A DNA stretch of 64,000 nt from positions 1 to 64,000 of the forward strand of contig CAWJVM010000017.1 of NCBI GenBank assembly GCA_963846315.1, written 5' to 3'. Positions 7,837 to 17,049 of the stretch are shown in pieces. Below the pieces are notes generated by a model. The model made no database searches, was not told the origin of the DNA, and worked only from the letters and a program-made list of their open reading frames with translations. The DNA comes from RPQJ01 sp963846315 (GTDB lineage Bacteria > Pseudomonadota > Gammaproteobacteria > Steroidobacterales > Steroidobacteraceae). The position numbers and the translations under genes are program-made. The first letter of the stretch is position 1. Each line of letters begins with the position of its first letter.

Positions 7837-9927
7837 TCACCACATGTCCCGCAACCGGTTCGCGACGTCGATGCGCGGGCCGTCGGCTGCCTTGGGTGCG
7901 CCGAATCCTTCCCTGGTTTCCCCAGCAGTCACCCGCTGGAATCCCTGCATGACCGACTCGGTCAGGAATCGACTGCGCGCTCCGTGCACGTAGCGATCGC
8001 CCAGGCTCGCCTGCTGCGTGACGTAGAAACGCACGGGAGCGATCAGGCGCAGCTCGGTGCGGGCCCGCGTCATGGCGACGTAGAGCAGCCGCCGCTCCTC
8101 CTCCAATAGCTCGGCCCTGCCGGCGGAAAACTCCGAAGGGAACGTGCCGTCAGTGACGTTCAGCACGTGCACCGACTCCCACTCCTGCCCCTTCGCGGAA
8201 TGCACCGTCGACAGCACCAGGTAGTCCTCGTCGAGCAGCGGATCACCGGCAAGGTCGCCGGTGGCCTGCGGCGGATCGAGCGTCAGTTCGGTGACGAACG
8301 ATTCGCGCGTGACGTGCTGCTGGCTCAGGCGCTCGAGCTGGTCGAGATCGCCGCGCCGTGCGTGGGCTGCCTCATACAGGCGCTCGAGTTGCGGCTCGTA
8401 CCACTGCCGCACCTGCGTGACCTGCCCTTCCCACGGCGCGTTCTCCGCGCCGATGCTGGCGAGCAGTTGCGTCAGTGGCCCCCAGGTCCCACGTGTAGCC
8501 AGCGGCACCGGATGCGCGGCCAGCGCTTGCCACGAAAACCCCGCGGCTTCGAACGCATCGCACGCGCGCTGCGCATTCGCCGGACCCATGCCGGGCAGCA
8601 ACTGCAGCACCCGAAACGCAGCGATGCGGTTGCGCGGGTTGTCGGCCCAGCGCAGCACGGCGAGCAGATCCTTGACGTGCGCGGCTTCGAGGAACTTGAG
8701 GCCGCCGTATTTCACGTAAGGAATATTGCGGCGCATGAGCTCGAGCTCGAGGACGTCGCTGTGATCGGCGTTGCGGAACAGCACGGCCTGCCGCCGCAGG
8801 TCGACCCCCCGTTCGCGGGCTTCGAGCACGCAATCGGCGACGAAGGTGGCCTGCGCCTGTTCGTCGAGCACGGTCACGTACTGCGGCAAGGCGCCGGCAC
8901 CGCGCACGCTGTGCAGGTGCTTGCGGTATTGCCGGCCGCCTGCGGCCATCAATGCGTTGGCGACATCGAGCACCGGTTGGGTCGAGCGGTAATTTTCTTC
9001 GAGCGTGACGACCCGTGCGGGCGGCGTGAACCGCGCCGGGAACTGCAGGATGTTCTCGATCGAGGCGGCCCGGAACGAATAGATGGACTGCGCGTCGTCG
9101 CCCACCACGGTGAGGCCGGCGCCATCGGGCTTCAGCCGCAGCAGGATCTCGGCCTGCACGACGTTGGTGTCCTGATACTCGTCGACCAGCACGTGATCGA
9201 AGCGCGAGCCGAGTTCCACTGCCAATGCCGGATCGGCCGTCATGACGTGCCAGTAGAGCAGCAGGTCATCGAAGTCGAGCACCTGCTGCTCGAGCTTGGC
9301 CTCGACGTAGGCACGGCACAACGCCGTCAGTTGCTCCTCCCAATCGAGGCACCACGGGTAGGCCGTCTCGAGCGTGTGTCGCAGCGGGCGCTGCGTGTTC
9401 ACGCGATGCGAGTAGATGCCGAGGCACGTGTCCTTGCGCGGGAAACGCTTCACGGTCTTCGAAAAGCCGAGCCGGTGGCGGACGACGTCCATGAGGTCGG
9501 CGGCATCACCACGGTCGAGCACGCTGAAGGCGGGATCGAGCCCGAGCCGAGGCGCGTATTCGCGGATCAGGCGGTTGCCGATCGCGTGGAACGTGCCGGA
9601 CCACGGCAGGCGCAGATTGGCGGGCACGCGCGTCGTCGCACCCGCCTCGGCCGCGAGCGCCTCGGCCATGACGTTCTGCGCACGACGCGTCATCTCCAGC
9701 GCGGCGCGCCGCGTAAAAGTGAGCAGCAGCATCCGCTCGGGCGGTACACCGGCAAGCAGCAACCGGGCGACGCGGTGCGCCAGCGTGCTGGTCTTGCCCG
9801 TGCCGGCGCCGGCGATGACCAGCAGCGGCGCTGCCAGCAGGCCGCCACCCGCGCGCGCTTCACCGTGGGCGACGGCATCCCGTTGCGCGGTATTCAGCTT
9901 GGCGAAGGCGGTGCTCGAGAGGGACAT
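7837..9927 (-). CDS. UvrD/Rep-family ATP-dependent DNA helicase
   Basis: A superfamily 1A DNA helicase of 696 residues, unwinding DNA 3' to 5' at the cost of ATP. Start chosen at ATG 9927 (MSLSSTAFAKLNTAQRDAV); a TTG nine bases upstream is less likely. Visible motifs are Q-motif LNTAQRDAV, Walker A AGAGTGKTS (~residue 40), Ia LTFTRRAALEM, motif II VDEYQDTN, III VGDDAQSIYSFR, IV ENYRSTQ, V LSTVHSAKGQEWESV and VI LLYVAMTRART. It is shorter than UvrD or Rep (about 670-720 residues) only within normal range, and lacks the UvrD C-terminal Tudor-like extension. It could act in replication restart or repair; it is a paralogue and I do not name it. It converges on the RRM gene. Confidence 0.92.
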   Translation of the reverse strand: MSLSSTAFAKLNTAQRDAVAHGEARAGGGLLAAPLLVIAGAGTGKTSTLAHRVARLLLAGVPPERMLLLTFTRRAALEMTRRAQNVMAEALAAEAGATTRVPANLRLPWSGTFHAIGNRLIREYAPRLGLDPAFSVLDRGDAADLMDVVRHRLGFSKTVKRFPRKDTCLGIYSHRVNTQRPLRHTLETAYPWCLDWEEQLTALCRAYVEAKLEQQVLDFDDLLLYWHVMTADPALAVELGSRFDHVLVDEYQDTNVVQAEILLRLKPDGAGLTVVGDDAQSIYSFRAASIENILQFPARFTPPARVVTLEENYRSTQPVLDVANALMAAGGRQYRKHLHSVRGAGALPQYVTVLDEQAQATFVADCVLEARERGVDLRRQAVLFRNADHSDVLELELMRRNIPYVKYGGLKFLEAAHVKDLLAVLRWADNPRNRIAAFRVLQLLPGMGPANAQRACDAFEAAGFSWQALAAHPVPLATRGTWGPLTQLLASIGAENAPWEGQVTQVRQWYEPQLERLYEAAHARRGDLDQLERLSQQHVTRESFVTELTLDPPQATGDLAGDPLLDEDYLVLSTVHSAKGQEWESVHVLNVTDGTFPSEFSAGRAELLEEERRLLYVAMTRARTELRLIAPVRFYVTQQASLGDRYVHGARSRFLTESVMQGFQRVTAGETREGFGAPKAADGPRIDVANRLRDMW

Positions 9928-9983
9928 GGCAGGCAATCACTATAGGCAGCGACTGTATGGATATCCAGTAGCAGGGGCGCGGG

Positions 9984-10028
9984 AAGGGGTAGGGGTTAGG
10001 GGTTAGGGGTTAGGGGTTAGGGGTTAGT
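9984..10028 (+). repeat. TTAGGGG heptad array, potential G-quadruplex
   Basis: Six runs of four G, mostly at 7-bp spacing (GGGGTTAGGGGTTAGGGG and on), lie on the plus strand 52 bp upstream of the membrane-protein gene at 10080 and in the divergent spacer with the helicase. Four or more such runs satisfy the G-quadruplex rule. Similar GGGGATT-type heptads are known to be common between genes in Xanthomonas. The complementary CCCCTAA form recurs at 35104 and 39522. Confidence 0.9.
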
Positions 10029-10079
10029 AAGATGTTGAGCCCAAGGGGTTGGCTGCAAGCACAAAAGGCTGAAAACAAG

Positions 10080-10508
10080 ATGGCGAAAGGGAACAACGAC
10101 GAATTCGACATCGGCAGCGTGCTCCTGCGCGTGGTGTTTTCACTGGCGATCGTCTTCCTGACCTTCAACCCGACCGGGCATTCGTATTTCCACTGGCTGC
10201 AGCAGAACCTGACGCCGATCCAGCCGGTGGTCGTGATCGCCGGCATCCTGCTGCTCGGCGCGTGGCTGTTCTTCATCCGCTCGACGTTCTCGTCGATGGG
10301 CACGGTGGGTGTCGTGCTGCTGCTGGCGCTGTTCGCCGCCATCGTCTGGTGGATGGTCCGGCAGGGCTGGCTCTCCACGGCCGACAAATCGACGATGGCC
10401 TGGGTGGTGCTGAGTTGCCTCGGCCTGTTGCTCGGTATCGGCATGTCGTGGGCTCACATCCGCGCGCGTATTTCGGGCCAGGCCTCGGTCGATCGCGTCG
10501 ACCAGTAG
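10080..10508 (+). CDS. Small integral membrane protein (DUF6524-like)
   Basis: A 142-residue protein starting at ATG 10080 (MAKGNNDEFDIGSVLLRVVF). It has four predicted membrane helices: residues ~12-29, 44-64, 71-91 and 107-127. The block FLTFNPTGHSYFHWL after the first helix resembles the DUF6524 family of uncharacterised inner-membrane proteins; I recall that family from memory, so the label is tentative. Function is unknown. It lies 30 bp upstream of the AhpD-like gene and may share its transcript. The G-rich heptad array directly upstream is likely to lie in its promoter or leader. Confidence 0.75.
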   Translation: MAKGNNDEFDIGSVLLRVVFSLAIVFLTFNPTGHSYFHWLQQNLTPIQPVVVIAGILLLGAWLFFIRSTFSSMGTVGVVLLLALFAAIVWWMVRQGWLSTADKSTMAWVVLSCLGLLLGIGMSWAHIRARISGQASVDRVDQ

Positions 10509-10538
10509 TCCGCCAATGCGCAACCGCAGGGAAATTCC

Positions 10539-11150
10539 ATGAGCAACAAGGCACCACCGGCGGACCGCTACCCGTCGCAGTCCTCGCAGGTGACGGCGCT
10601 CGACCTGCCGGTTCCCCCGCGCGAGTCACTGCCGCCCGACCTGCAGAAGTACTTCCGCATCTGCGAGGAGAAGATCGGGTTCCTGCCGAACGTGCTCGCC
10701 GCGTACGCCTTCGATGAAAAAAAGCTGCGCGCGTTCATCGGCTTCTACAACGAACTGATGCTGGAGGACTCGCCGCTCAGCAAGCTCGAGCGCGAGATGA
10801 TCGCCGTGGTCGTCTCGTCGGCCAACCGCTGCTATTACTGCCAGGTGGCGCACGGGCAGGCCGTGCGAGAGTTGTCGGGTGATCCAGCGCTCGGCGAGCT
10901 GCTGATCATGAATTACCGTGCGGCGGTGCTGCCGCCGCAGCAGCGCGCAATGCTCGATTTTGCGCACAAGATGACGGTGGCTCCCGACGCGATCGTCGCA
11001 GAGGATCGGGACGCGCTGCGCCAGGCAGGGTTCGACGATCGCTCGATCTGGGACATCGCTGCCGTGGCGGCGTTCTTCAACCTGTCGAACCGCATGGCGA
11101 CCGCCATCGACATGATGCCGAACCCCGAGTATCACGCGCAGAGCCGCTGA
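10539..11150 (+). CDS. AhpD-like / carboxymuconolactone decarboxylase family peroxidase-related enzyme
   Basis: A 203-residue cytoplasmic protein of the AhpD/CMD superfamily. The redox motif CYYCQVAHG (C98, C101 with the following H105) is the CxxC-x3-H signature that relays electrons to peroxide in AhpD-type enzymes. Upstream parts, EEKIGFLPNVLAAYA and LSKLEREMIAVVVS, fit the subgroup usually annotated as uncharacterised peroxidase-related enzymes. The predicted job is defence against alkyl hydroperoxides, but the physiological partner is not known. Spacing to the upstream membrane-protein gene is 30 bp. Confidence 0.9.
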   Translation: MSNKAPPADRYPSQSSQVTALDLPVPPRESLPPDLQKYFRICEEKIGFLPNVLAAYAFDEKKLRAFIGFYNELMLEDSPLSKLEREMIAVVVSSANRCYYCQVAHGQAVRELSGDPALGELLIMNYRAAVLPPQQRAMLDFAHKMTVAPDAIVAEDRDALRQAGFDDRSIWDIAAVAAFFNLSNRMATAIDMMPNPEYHAQSR

Positions 11151-11227
11151 CGGATCGGCGGCCGACTTGAAGACGAGCACGCTGCAGGCCTAGCATGTCT
11201 GTTTACCGTCGAGCCGAGAGAGTCATC

Positions 11228-11809
11228 ATGAACCAGCGACCTGTCCATCAACGCCTGCTGCTCGCCTGCTCGCTGCTGAGCCTGCTCGTGGTCGCTGGCT
11301 GTGCCTCGGGTCCGACCATTCGCAGCAACGTCGATGCCAGTGTCGATTTCAAGGGCTTCCGCACGTTCGGCTTCATTGAGCCGCTCGCTACCGATCGCGA
11401 GGGTTATCAGTCGCTGATTTCACAACAGCTGGTGGCCTCGGCTGAACGCGAGCTGGTGGCCCGAGGCCTCCAGCGCACGGATTCCAAGCCTGACCTGCTG
11501 GTGAACTTCAGCGCCAATCTCGATCAGCGTCTTCGCGTCACGCAGACGCCGGCGGTCCATTCGCGCAACTTCCATAGTCACCGGCGGGGCTTTTACAGCA
11601 CCTGGCCGATGTACCAGCAGACCGAAGTCCGCCAGTACACGAAGGGTACGCTCGGGATCGATGTCGTCGACGCCGCCCGGCGGCAATTGGTCTGGGAAGG
11701 CTTCGCCCTGGGCCGGGTTACGCAGCGGACGACGGACAACCTCGGGCCCGTGCTCGATGCAGCGGTCGTGGATATTTTCAGCCGGTTCCCGCTGCAGCCG
11801 AAAAAGTAG
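11228..11809 (+). CDS. DUF4136 family lipoprotein
   Basis: A 193-residue lipoprotein. The signal peptide ends in the lipobox LVVAGC with Cys25 as the lipidation site; residue 26 is Ala, which favours export to the outer membrane. The mature part begins with VDASVDFKGFRTFGF and contains LVNFSAN and DVVDAARRQLVWEG, characteristic of DUF4136. Function is unknown for the family. Start chosen at ATG 11228 rather than 11195 because the signal peptide then has a normal length. The gene converges with the DUF349 gene six bases away. Confidence 0.88.
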   Translation: MNQRPVHQRLLLACSLLSLLVVAGCASGPTIRSNVDASVDFKGFRTFGFIEPLATDREGYQSLISQQLVASAERELVARGLQRTDSKPDLLVNFSANLDQRLRVTQTPAVHSRNFHSHRRGFYSTWPMYQQTEVRQYTKGTLGIDVVDAARRQLVWEGFALGRVTQRTTDNLGPVLDAAVVDIFSRFPLQPKK

Positions 11810-11815
11810 GCGCAG

Positions 11816-14515
11816 TCAGCCGCGCGGGCCGCGTCCATCACGGCGCGCCGTGCGTTCGCCGGCGTCACCCCGGGCACGTTTGTCGCGGCCGTCGTGCTTC
11901 TGGAACGAATTCTCCGCCGCATCGCTGGCCGGTCGGTTCGCCAGGGCGCGCTTGAACCTGAGCTCGAGCGTCTCGTGCACGTCCGGCGCCACGGCGCCGA
12001 TGCCGATCCACTCCAGCACCATGGCTTCCCAGTCGCGATCATCGGTGCGCGCCACCTGCCCGAGGCCTTCCATCAACAGGCGCAGCTGGTAGTCGCGACG
12101 CAGTTCCTCGTCCTCAGGGGGAGTCGGCGTCGAACTGAGAATTTCGCCGCGGATGCACACCGCTCGCAGCGCTCGTTCGCGCATCACCACATCGGCAGCG
12201 GATACTGCGTCCGCTCGCGCCAGCGCCTGCTTCGACGCCTGCAGGCCGCCCTTCGGCCAGCACTGCACGCCGGCCATGAAGGTCTCCGCCGCGGTGCGCA
12301 GTTTCTCGCGTTCGGCGACCGCGGTGTCCCGCATCAGGGCACGCTCGTAGGCGCGGATGTGTCGCCCGGCTTCGAACAGGTTCGACTCGGCCGCGGCGGC
12401 ATCGCGCACGTCCAGCTGGTCCAGCACAGCTTCGTAGCGCGCCACGGCGCGCTCGAACCGGTCGCGCACGCCACGCGCGTCGGAGCGCGGCAGCTCGCCG
12501 AGCGCCTCGAAAGCGTCGTGCCACTCCCGGACCCTGGCGTGCGCCGACGCCCGCTCGGCCGCAGCCGGGCTGCCTGCCTGCTCGACCTGCTCGCACAGCG
12601 CCACGGCACTTGCCCGCGCCGCCTCCAGGCCTGCGGAGTACTGCGCGTACGCCTGTTCGCGTCGCTGGTAGACCGCATCGCACAGCGTGCGAAACTCATC
12701 CCACAGGGTCTGCGACTGGTCCCGTTGCACGGGTCCGGTGTCCTTCCACTGTGCCTGCAGCCGCACCACGCCATCGATGGCCTGGGTCGTGTCCTCGATG
12801 CTCGAGAGGTGCCGGGCCTGCGCAATCAGGGCTGACTTCGCCGCCACGTTGCGCTCGTACCAGGCATTCAGGACCTGGCGCAGGCGATCCATGGACTGCC
12901 GGAACTCGTTCTCGGCGTGGCGACCGGCTTCGCGGTCCACCGGCGAGTGGCTGTGCCATTCCCGCGGCGCCTCTCGCAGCACCTGCAGCACCAGGTGATG
13001 GTCGGCGTGCTCAGCATCCTGGCTGGCGACGAAAGCCTGCAGTCGCTCGAGCACCCGCTTGCGCGCCTCCAGGTTGCCGCGCCGGATGACGGCTTGGCCG
13101 GCGAAGTGCGCCTCGCACGGCTTGAATGCCGCGCGAAAAGCCTGCTGGAACCGTTCGGCCTCCGCCGTCGCATCGCTCGCGATGCCCTTGTTGATCGTGC
13201 GCCATTCCTGTTGCAGGGCACGGATATGTTCCGCCAGAGCTTCCGGTGCTTCCTGCGAACCAACGAGCGCTTCCATTTCCTCGATCAGTTCGATGCGCTT
13301 CGGCGCGACGACGTAATCCTTCCACTGGCGCAGTTCGTTCAGCCGCTCGTCGAGTTGCTGCAGGCTCCGCGAGAGATAGTCCGGCAGTGCGGGAGTCGCC
13401 TGCATGGCTTCCTCGATGCCTTGGCGAAACCGCGCCGCCTTGCGCGTGTTGCCCGTGTGCAGCGCGCCGCTGCAGAGCCGGATCAGGCCGCCGACCTGGC
13501 TGAGCGCTTGCGCTGCCGTGGCTCGCTGCTCTGCCCGGGCTCGCTCATCCGCCTCGCGCGCCGTCACCGCGGCGGCCCGCGCCTGAACATCGGCCTCCGC
13601 CTGCGTAGCGGCAGCCTGCTGCTGAGCCTCGCGCGCTCGTTCGCGCTCCTCCTGTGCAGCTCTCGCGGCATCGCGCGCCGCTGCCTGCTCGGCGGCTAGT
13701 CGCGCCCTCTCGCGCTCATGCGCCGCAACCACTTCACGACAGCGCTCCAGGGCCTGCAGGCCACGCTCCTGTAACAGTGTGTCCGTGCCGGCGGGAAGCG
13801 CATGCCAACGCGTCGTCAGTGCCTCGAGGGTCGCGGCATAAAGGGGATCGTGGGCCTTGGTGCCGTGCCTCTCGAGCGACGCGCAGACCGCAGCAGTCTC
13901 GCGAGCGACAGAGTCAACCTGGCGCTGGGCGGCGACGAGCGCATCGCATTTCTGCTTGATGAGCTTGTAGACCGTCTTGTCCTTGCCGCGCACCTGCAGC
14001 AGCAGTTCGTGCAATCGCGCCGGATCGTCGATGGCCGCAGCGGCAGCCTGCCGCACCCGGCTCGACGGACTGTCCACGACCAGTCGCGCGAGTTCTGCCG
14101 GGTCTTCGATGCGTGCCAGCACCTCGCGCAGACGGGCGGGATCCGTACACAGTGCAGCCACGTTCAGCGCCTGCGAGAGTCGACCAGGTCCGCTGCAACA
14201 GGCGGCGAAGTCGACCTGCCCTGCATCGATGAGCCGTGCCAGCCGTTGCAGCGCCGCTTGCCGGACCGCGGGTGGTGTGCGCATGCTGGCATCGTTCGGC
14301 GGGTCGCCGAGGCCGGCCAACCCCCGCAGGGTGGCGCCGTCCGCAAGCGCACGAACGGCGGCGACCCGCAAGCTTACGTCCTCGTCACCCAGTGCGGTGC
14401 TCGCGATGACGTCGACGGGCGCGGCCTGCAGCGAGGCGAGGCGTTCCGACTGCGTCGGCGCCCGCACCGGGGGCGGTGGTGGTGATTTGCGGAACAGTCG
14501 TGCCAGCAGCTTCAT
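11816..14515 (-). CDS. DUF349 domain protein (899 aa)
   Basis: A large cytoplasmic protein with a lysine/proline-rich start (MKLLARLFRKSPPPPPVRA), HEAT-like helical repeats over residues ~30-190 (DEDVSLRVAAVRALADG and similar), a long Ala/Glu/Arg/Gln-rich coiled coil (~270-345), and several DUF349 repeats after residue 380, each with the hallmark tryptophan helix (LRQWKDYV, LQQEWRTIN, AQWKDTGPV). Ends in a basic Arg/Asp/Gly tail. DUF349 proteins of this size are widespread in gamma- and betaproteobacteria but have no established function. It lies 12 bp downstream of the aldehyde dehydrogenase gene on the same strand, so the two are probably co-transcribed. Confidence 0.88.
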   Translation of the reverse strand: MKLLARLFRKSPPPPPVRAPTQSERLASLQAAPVDVIASTALGDEDVSLRVAAVRALADGATLRGLAGLGDPPNDASMRTPPAVRQAALQRLARLIDAGQVDFAACCSGPGRLSQALNVAALCTDPARLREVLARIEDPAELARLVVDSPSSRVRQAAAAAIDDPARLHELLLQVRGKDKTVYKLIKQKCDALVAAQRQVDSVARETAAVCASLERHGTKAHDPLYAATLEALTTRWHALPAGTDTLLQERGLQALERCREVVAAHERERARLAAEQAAARDAARAAQEERERAREAQQQAAATQAEADVQARAAAVTAREADERARAEQRATAAQALSQVGGLIRLCSGALHTGNTRKAARFRQGIEEAMQATPALPDYLSRSLQQLDERLNELRQWKDYVVAPKRIELIEEMEALVGSQEAPEALAEHIRALQQEWRTINKGIASDATAEAERFQQAFRAAFKPCEAHFAGQAVIRRGNLEARKRVLERLQAFVASQDAEHADHHLVLQVLREAPREWHSHSPVDREAGRHAENEFRQSMDRLRQVLNAWYERNVAAKSALIAQARHLSSIEDTTQAIDGVVRLQAQWKDTGPVQRDQSQTLWDEFRTLCDAVYQRREQAYAQYSAGLEAARASAVALCEQVEQAGSPAAAERASAHARVREWHDAFEALGELPRSDARGVRDRFERAVARYEAVLDQLDVRDAAAAESNLFEAGRHIRAYERALMRDTAVAEREKLRTAAETFMAGVQCWPKGGLQASKQALARADAVSAADVVMRERALRAVCIRGEILSSTPTPPEDEELRRDYQLRLLMEGLGQVARTDDRDWEAMVLEWIGIGAVAPDVHETLELRFKRALANRPASDAAENSFQKHDGRDKRARGDAGERTARRDGRGPRG

Positions 14516-14527
14516 CGAAGGTCCGTC

Positions 14528-15904
14528 TCAGCGAACCAGCTGCATGATCTTCCGCTTGAAGTCGTTGTACGGTGGATAGCGCATCGGCGCATCGAAACGG
14601 AAGCTGCGTTTCATCACCGGCTTCATGTGACTGAATGTCTCGAAGCCGTACCAGCCCGTGTAGCGACCCATGCCGCTGTTGCCGATGCCGCCGAACGGCA
14701 ACTCCGGCGAAACCATGAAGATCACCGCGTCGTTGATGCAGACGCTGCCCGCGCTCAATTTGTCGAGGACCGCGTCCTCGAGCGCCTTGCTCTTCGTGAA
14801 CAGGTAGAGCGCCAGTGGCTTCGGCCGGTCGGCGACGAACTTGATGGCATGGTGCATCTCGTCGACGGTGATGATCGGCAGCACCGGGCCGAAGATTTCT
14901 TCCTGCATCAGCTCGGACGCGGGATCCGGATCGAGCACGATCGTCGGCGCGACGTACCGCTGCGCCACGTCCACCTGCCCGCCGGTGTGGATCGTCTGGC
15001 CTTCGAGCAGCTTGGCGAACCGCGCGGCATGGCGCTCGCTCGCGATGCGGCAGTAGTCCGGGCTCTGGCTCGGATCCTCGCCGTAGAACTCCTTGATCCT
15101 GGTCGCCAGGAGGTCGGTGAACTGGGTGGCCACGGCCCTGTGCACCAGCACGTGGTCAGGCGCGACGCAGGTCTGCCCGGCGTTGATGAACTTGCCCCAC
15201 GCGATCCGCGACGCCGCCACATCGAGGTCGGCGCTCTTGTCGATCAGGCACGGGCTCTTGCCGCCAAGTTCGAGCGTGACGGGCGTGAGGTGCCTGGCCG
15301 CCGCGGTCATCACGATCCGCGCCACGCGCTCGTTGCCCGTGTAGAGGATGTGGTCGTAGTGCTGTTCGAGCAGCTCGGTGGTCTCGGCCACGCCGCCTTC
15401 GATCACTGCGAACGCATCATTGTCGAGGTAACGCGGAATGAACCGGGCGAGCGCCGCCGACGTGTTGCTCGTGATCTCCGAGGGCTTCAGCACCGCGCAG
15501 TTGCCGCCGGCGATGGCGCCCACGAGCGGCGCGCAGACCATCGACAACGGATAGTTCCACGGCGCGATGATCAGCACGACGCCCTTCGGCTCCGGCTGGA
15601 TGTGGCTGCTGCCCGGCAGCGCCATCAGCGGGGTCGAGACGCGCTTGACCCGCGCCCAGCGCTGCAGGTGCTTGCGCGCGTATTTCGCTTCGCTCTCGAC
15701 GAAGCCGAGCTCGCTGAGCGCCGTCTCGAACGCGCTCTTGTGCAAGTCCGCCTGCAGTGCCGCGGCAAAGTCGGCTTCGTGCTCACGCAGCATCCGTTCG
15801 AGTTCACTGAGCTGCTTGAGACGCCATTCGAGCGGACGGGTCTTGCCAGTCGCGAACGTGGAACGCAGCCGCTGCAACACATCAGGGATCGTCGTCGTGT
15901 TCAT
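14528..15904 (-). CDS. Aldehyde dehydrogenase, class 3 / coniferyl-aldehyde dehydrogenase-like
   Basis: A 458-residue NAD(P)-dependent aldehyde dehydrogenase. Catalytic residues are in place: N117 in PWNYPL, E212 in LELGGKSPC and nucleophile C246 in NAGQTCVAPD. The short length, absence of an oligomerisation extension and the C-terminal MKRSFRFDAPMRYPPYNDFK place it with class 3 (ALDH3) enzymes such as bacterial coniferyl-aldehyde dehydrogenase, which oxidise fatty or aromatic aldehydes to acids. The true substrate is not evident. It is divergent from the Nudix gene, with an inverted repeat in the shared 120-bp region. Confidence 0.93.
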   Translation of the reverse strand: MNTTTIPDVLQRLRSTFATGKTRPLEWRLKQLSELERMLREHEADFAAALQADLHKSAFETALSELGFVESEAKYARKHLQRWARVKRVSTPLMALPGSSHIQPEPKGVVLIIAPWNYPLSMVCAPLVGAIAGGNCAVLKPSEITSNTSAALARFIPRYLDNDAFAVIEGGVAETTELLEQHYDHILYTGNERVARIVMTAAARHLTPVTLELGGKSPCLIDKSADLDVAASRIAWGKFINAGQTCVAPDHVLVHRAVATQFTDLLATRIKEFYGEDPSQSPDYCRIASERHAARFAKLLEGQTIHTGGQVDVAQRYVAPTIVLDPDPASELMQEEIFGPVLPIITVDEMHHAIKFVADRPKPLALYLFTKSKALEDAVLDKLSAGSVCINDAVIFMVSPELPFGGIGNSGMGRYTGWYGFETFSHMKPVMKRSFRFDAPMRYPPYNDFKRKIMQLVR

Positions 15905-15954
15905 CTTCCCCAGCTCCCCGCGACAGGCATCCGCTGCCGTTGACCCGCAACGCT

Positions 15955-15977
15955 ACCATACGGCGGACTGGTATGGT
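15955..15977. promoter_or_regulatory. Inverted repeat ACCATAC-N9-GTATGGT, candidate operator
   Basis: A perfect 7-bp dyad lies in the spacer between the divergent aldehyde dehydrogenase and Nudix genes, 51 bp upstream of the dehydrogenase start. Size and spacing suit a dimeric regulator, but no regulator gene is adjacent and the match could be chance. Confidence 0.35.
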
Positions 15978-16024
15978 GCGCCGCACCAAATGCACAATGC
16001 CAGACCGCCCGCCTGGGGAAGCGC

Positions 16025-16585
16025 ATGACCGGCAGTGTTCGCACCGTTTACCAGGGCAAAGTCCTCAAGCTCAACATCGAGCGCGTCGAACTGCCGAACG
16101 GCACGGTCGCGGAACTCGAGATCGCCCACCATCCCGGGGGCGCCGTCGTGGTCGCCGTGGATGCCGACGACCGCGTCTGCCTGCTGCGCCAGTTCCGGCA
16201 TGCCACGGGCGGCTGGATCACGGAATTGCCGGCCGGCAAGATCGACAACCACGAACCGCCGCTGGAATGCGCCATGCGCGAGCTGGCCGAAGAAGCGGGC
16301 GTCAAGGCCCGGCGGTGGGAACCCCTCGGACAGTTCTTCAGCTCACCCGGCGTATTTACGGAAGTGATCCACGTGTTCCTGGCCCGCGACCTGGCACCGT
16401 GCGAGGCAGCCCCCGAGCAGCATGAAGTCTTCGAGACGCGCTGGATCCCCCTGGGCGAGGCCGTGTCCCTGGCCTCGAACAGCGGGCTGCAGGACGCGAA
16501 GACCATCATCGGCCTGGTCTGGGCCCAAACCCGCCTGCAGCTCGAGAAGCAGGCTGCAAGGGCGATGCAATGCAAGGAAGCGTGA
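16025..16585 (+). CDS. nudF: Nudix hydrolase, ADP-ribose pyrophosphatase type
   Basis: A 186-residue Nudix enzyme. The box at residues 71-93 (GKIDNHEPPLECAMRELAEE, then AGV) keeps every catalytic position of GX5EX7REUXEEXGU. The preceding ELPAG and the conserved proline about 16 residues beyond the box (SSPGVFTEVIHVFLA) are features of ADP-ribose pyrophosphatases, which clear ADP-ribose and related sugar nucleotides to AMP and ribose 5-phosphate. Length fits NudF/ADPRase. The substrate is inferred from these features and not proven. Confidence 0.87.
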   Translation: MTGSVRTVYQGKVLKLNIERVELPNGTVAELEIAHHPGGAVVVAVDADDRVCLLRQFRHATGGWITELPAGKIDNHEPPLECAMRELAEEAGVKARRWEPLGQFFSSPGVFTEVIHVFLARDLAPCEAAPEQHEVFETRWIPLGEAVSLASNSGLQDAKTIIGLVWAQTRLQLEKQAARAMQCKEA

Positions 16586-16662
16586 ACAAGCTCTCATTCC
16601 AGGCAGTGCGGATTTTGTAACCTCGGCGGAGACCATTTTCCGTCAAGGCGGAACCGCAGCCG

Positions 16663-17049
16663 ATGGCCAACGAAACCACGCTCAAGCCGCCAGTCGTACC
16701 GGCGCGAGAACCAACCACCACCGAGCCAGGTGTACCCGGTCGTGTCGCAGTGAACGACCGCGGCAACATGGCCTGGGAGTGGGCGCAGGACGACGCGCTG
16801 CAGGCGGACGACGAGGCCGGCACTATCGAGCGCCTGCGGGTGCTGGTCGATCCCAACCTGGGCGTCATGGAAGACGAACCGCTGAACATGCCGAAACACA
16901 ACGCGAAAGGCCTGAAGCAAGGCTACAACCCGTATGACAGCGGGGCACTCGGCAAGACCGAACGCAAGAAGAAAAAGAGCCTGCGCGAGCTCTCGACGTG
17001 GATCGAGACGAAGCGCAAGGTTGATGGCTCGGACAATTCCGACGAGTAG
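16663..17049 (+). CDS. Conserved hypothetical protein (128 aa)
   Basis: A hydrophilic cytoplasmic protein with no hydrophobic segment. The central part, NMAWEWAQDDALQADDEAGT, followed by an acidic and proline-containing stretch, leads to a strongly basic KTERKKKKSLRELSTWIETK near the C-terminus, which may form an amphipathic or nucleic-acid-binding helix. I do not recognise a named domain. It stands alone between the Nudix gene and mobB. The codon pattern supports it as a real gene. Confidence 0.7.
   Translation: MANETTLKPPVVPAREPTTTEPGVPGRVAVNDRGNMAWEWAQDDALQADDEAGTIERLRVLVDPNLGVMEDEPLNMPKHNAKGLKQGYNPYDSGALGKTERKKKKSLRELSTWIETKRKVDGSDNSDE

Noticed and set aside
8167..9945. Long open frame (592 codons) antisense to the UvrD-like helicase
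   Set aside because: High-GC codon bias keeps the opposite strand open; the translation is Arg/Gln/His-rich without domains, while the helicase motifs on the minus strand are complete. The same applies to long antisense frames at 3230-4954, 20968-22425, 22504-24630 and 27523-29457.
9984..10028. Telomere or replicon end suggested by TTAGGGG repeats
   Set aside because: Short arrays of both orientations occur inside the sequence between ordinary genes; nothing suggests a linear end.
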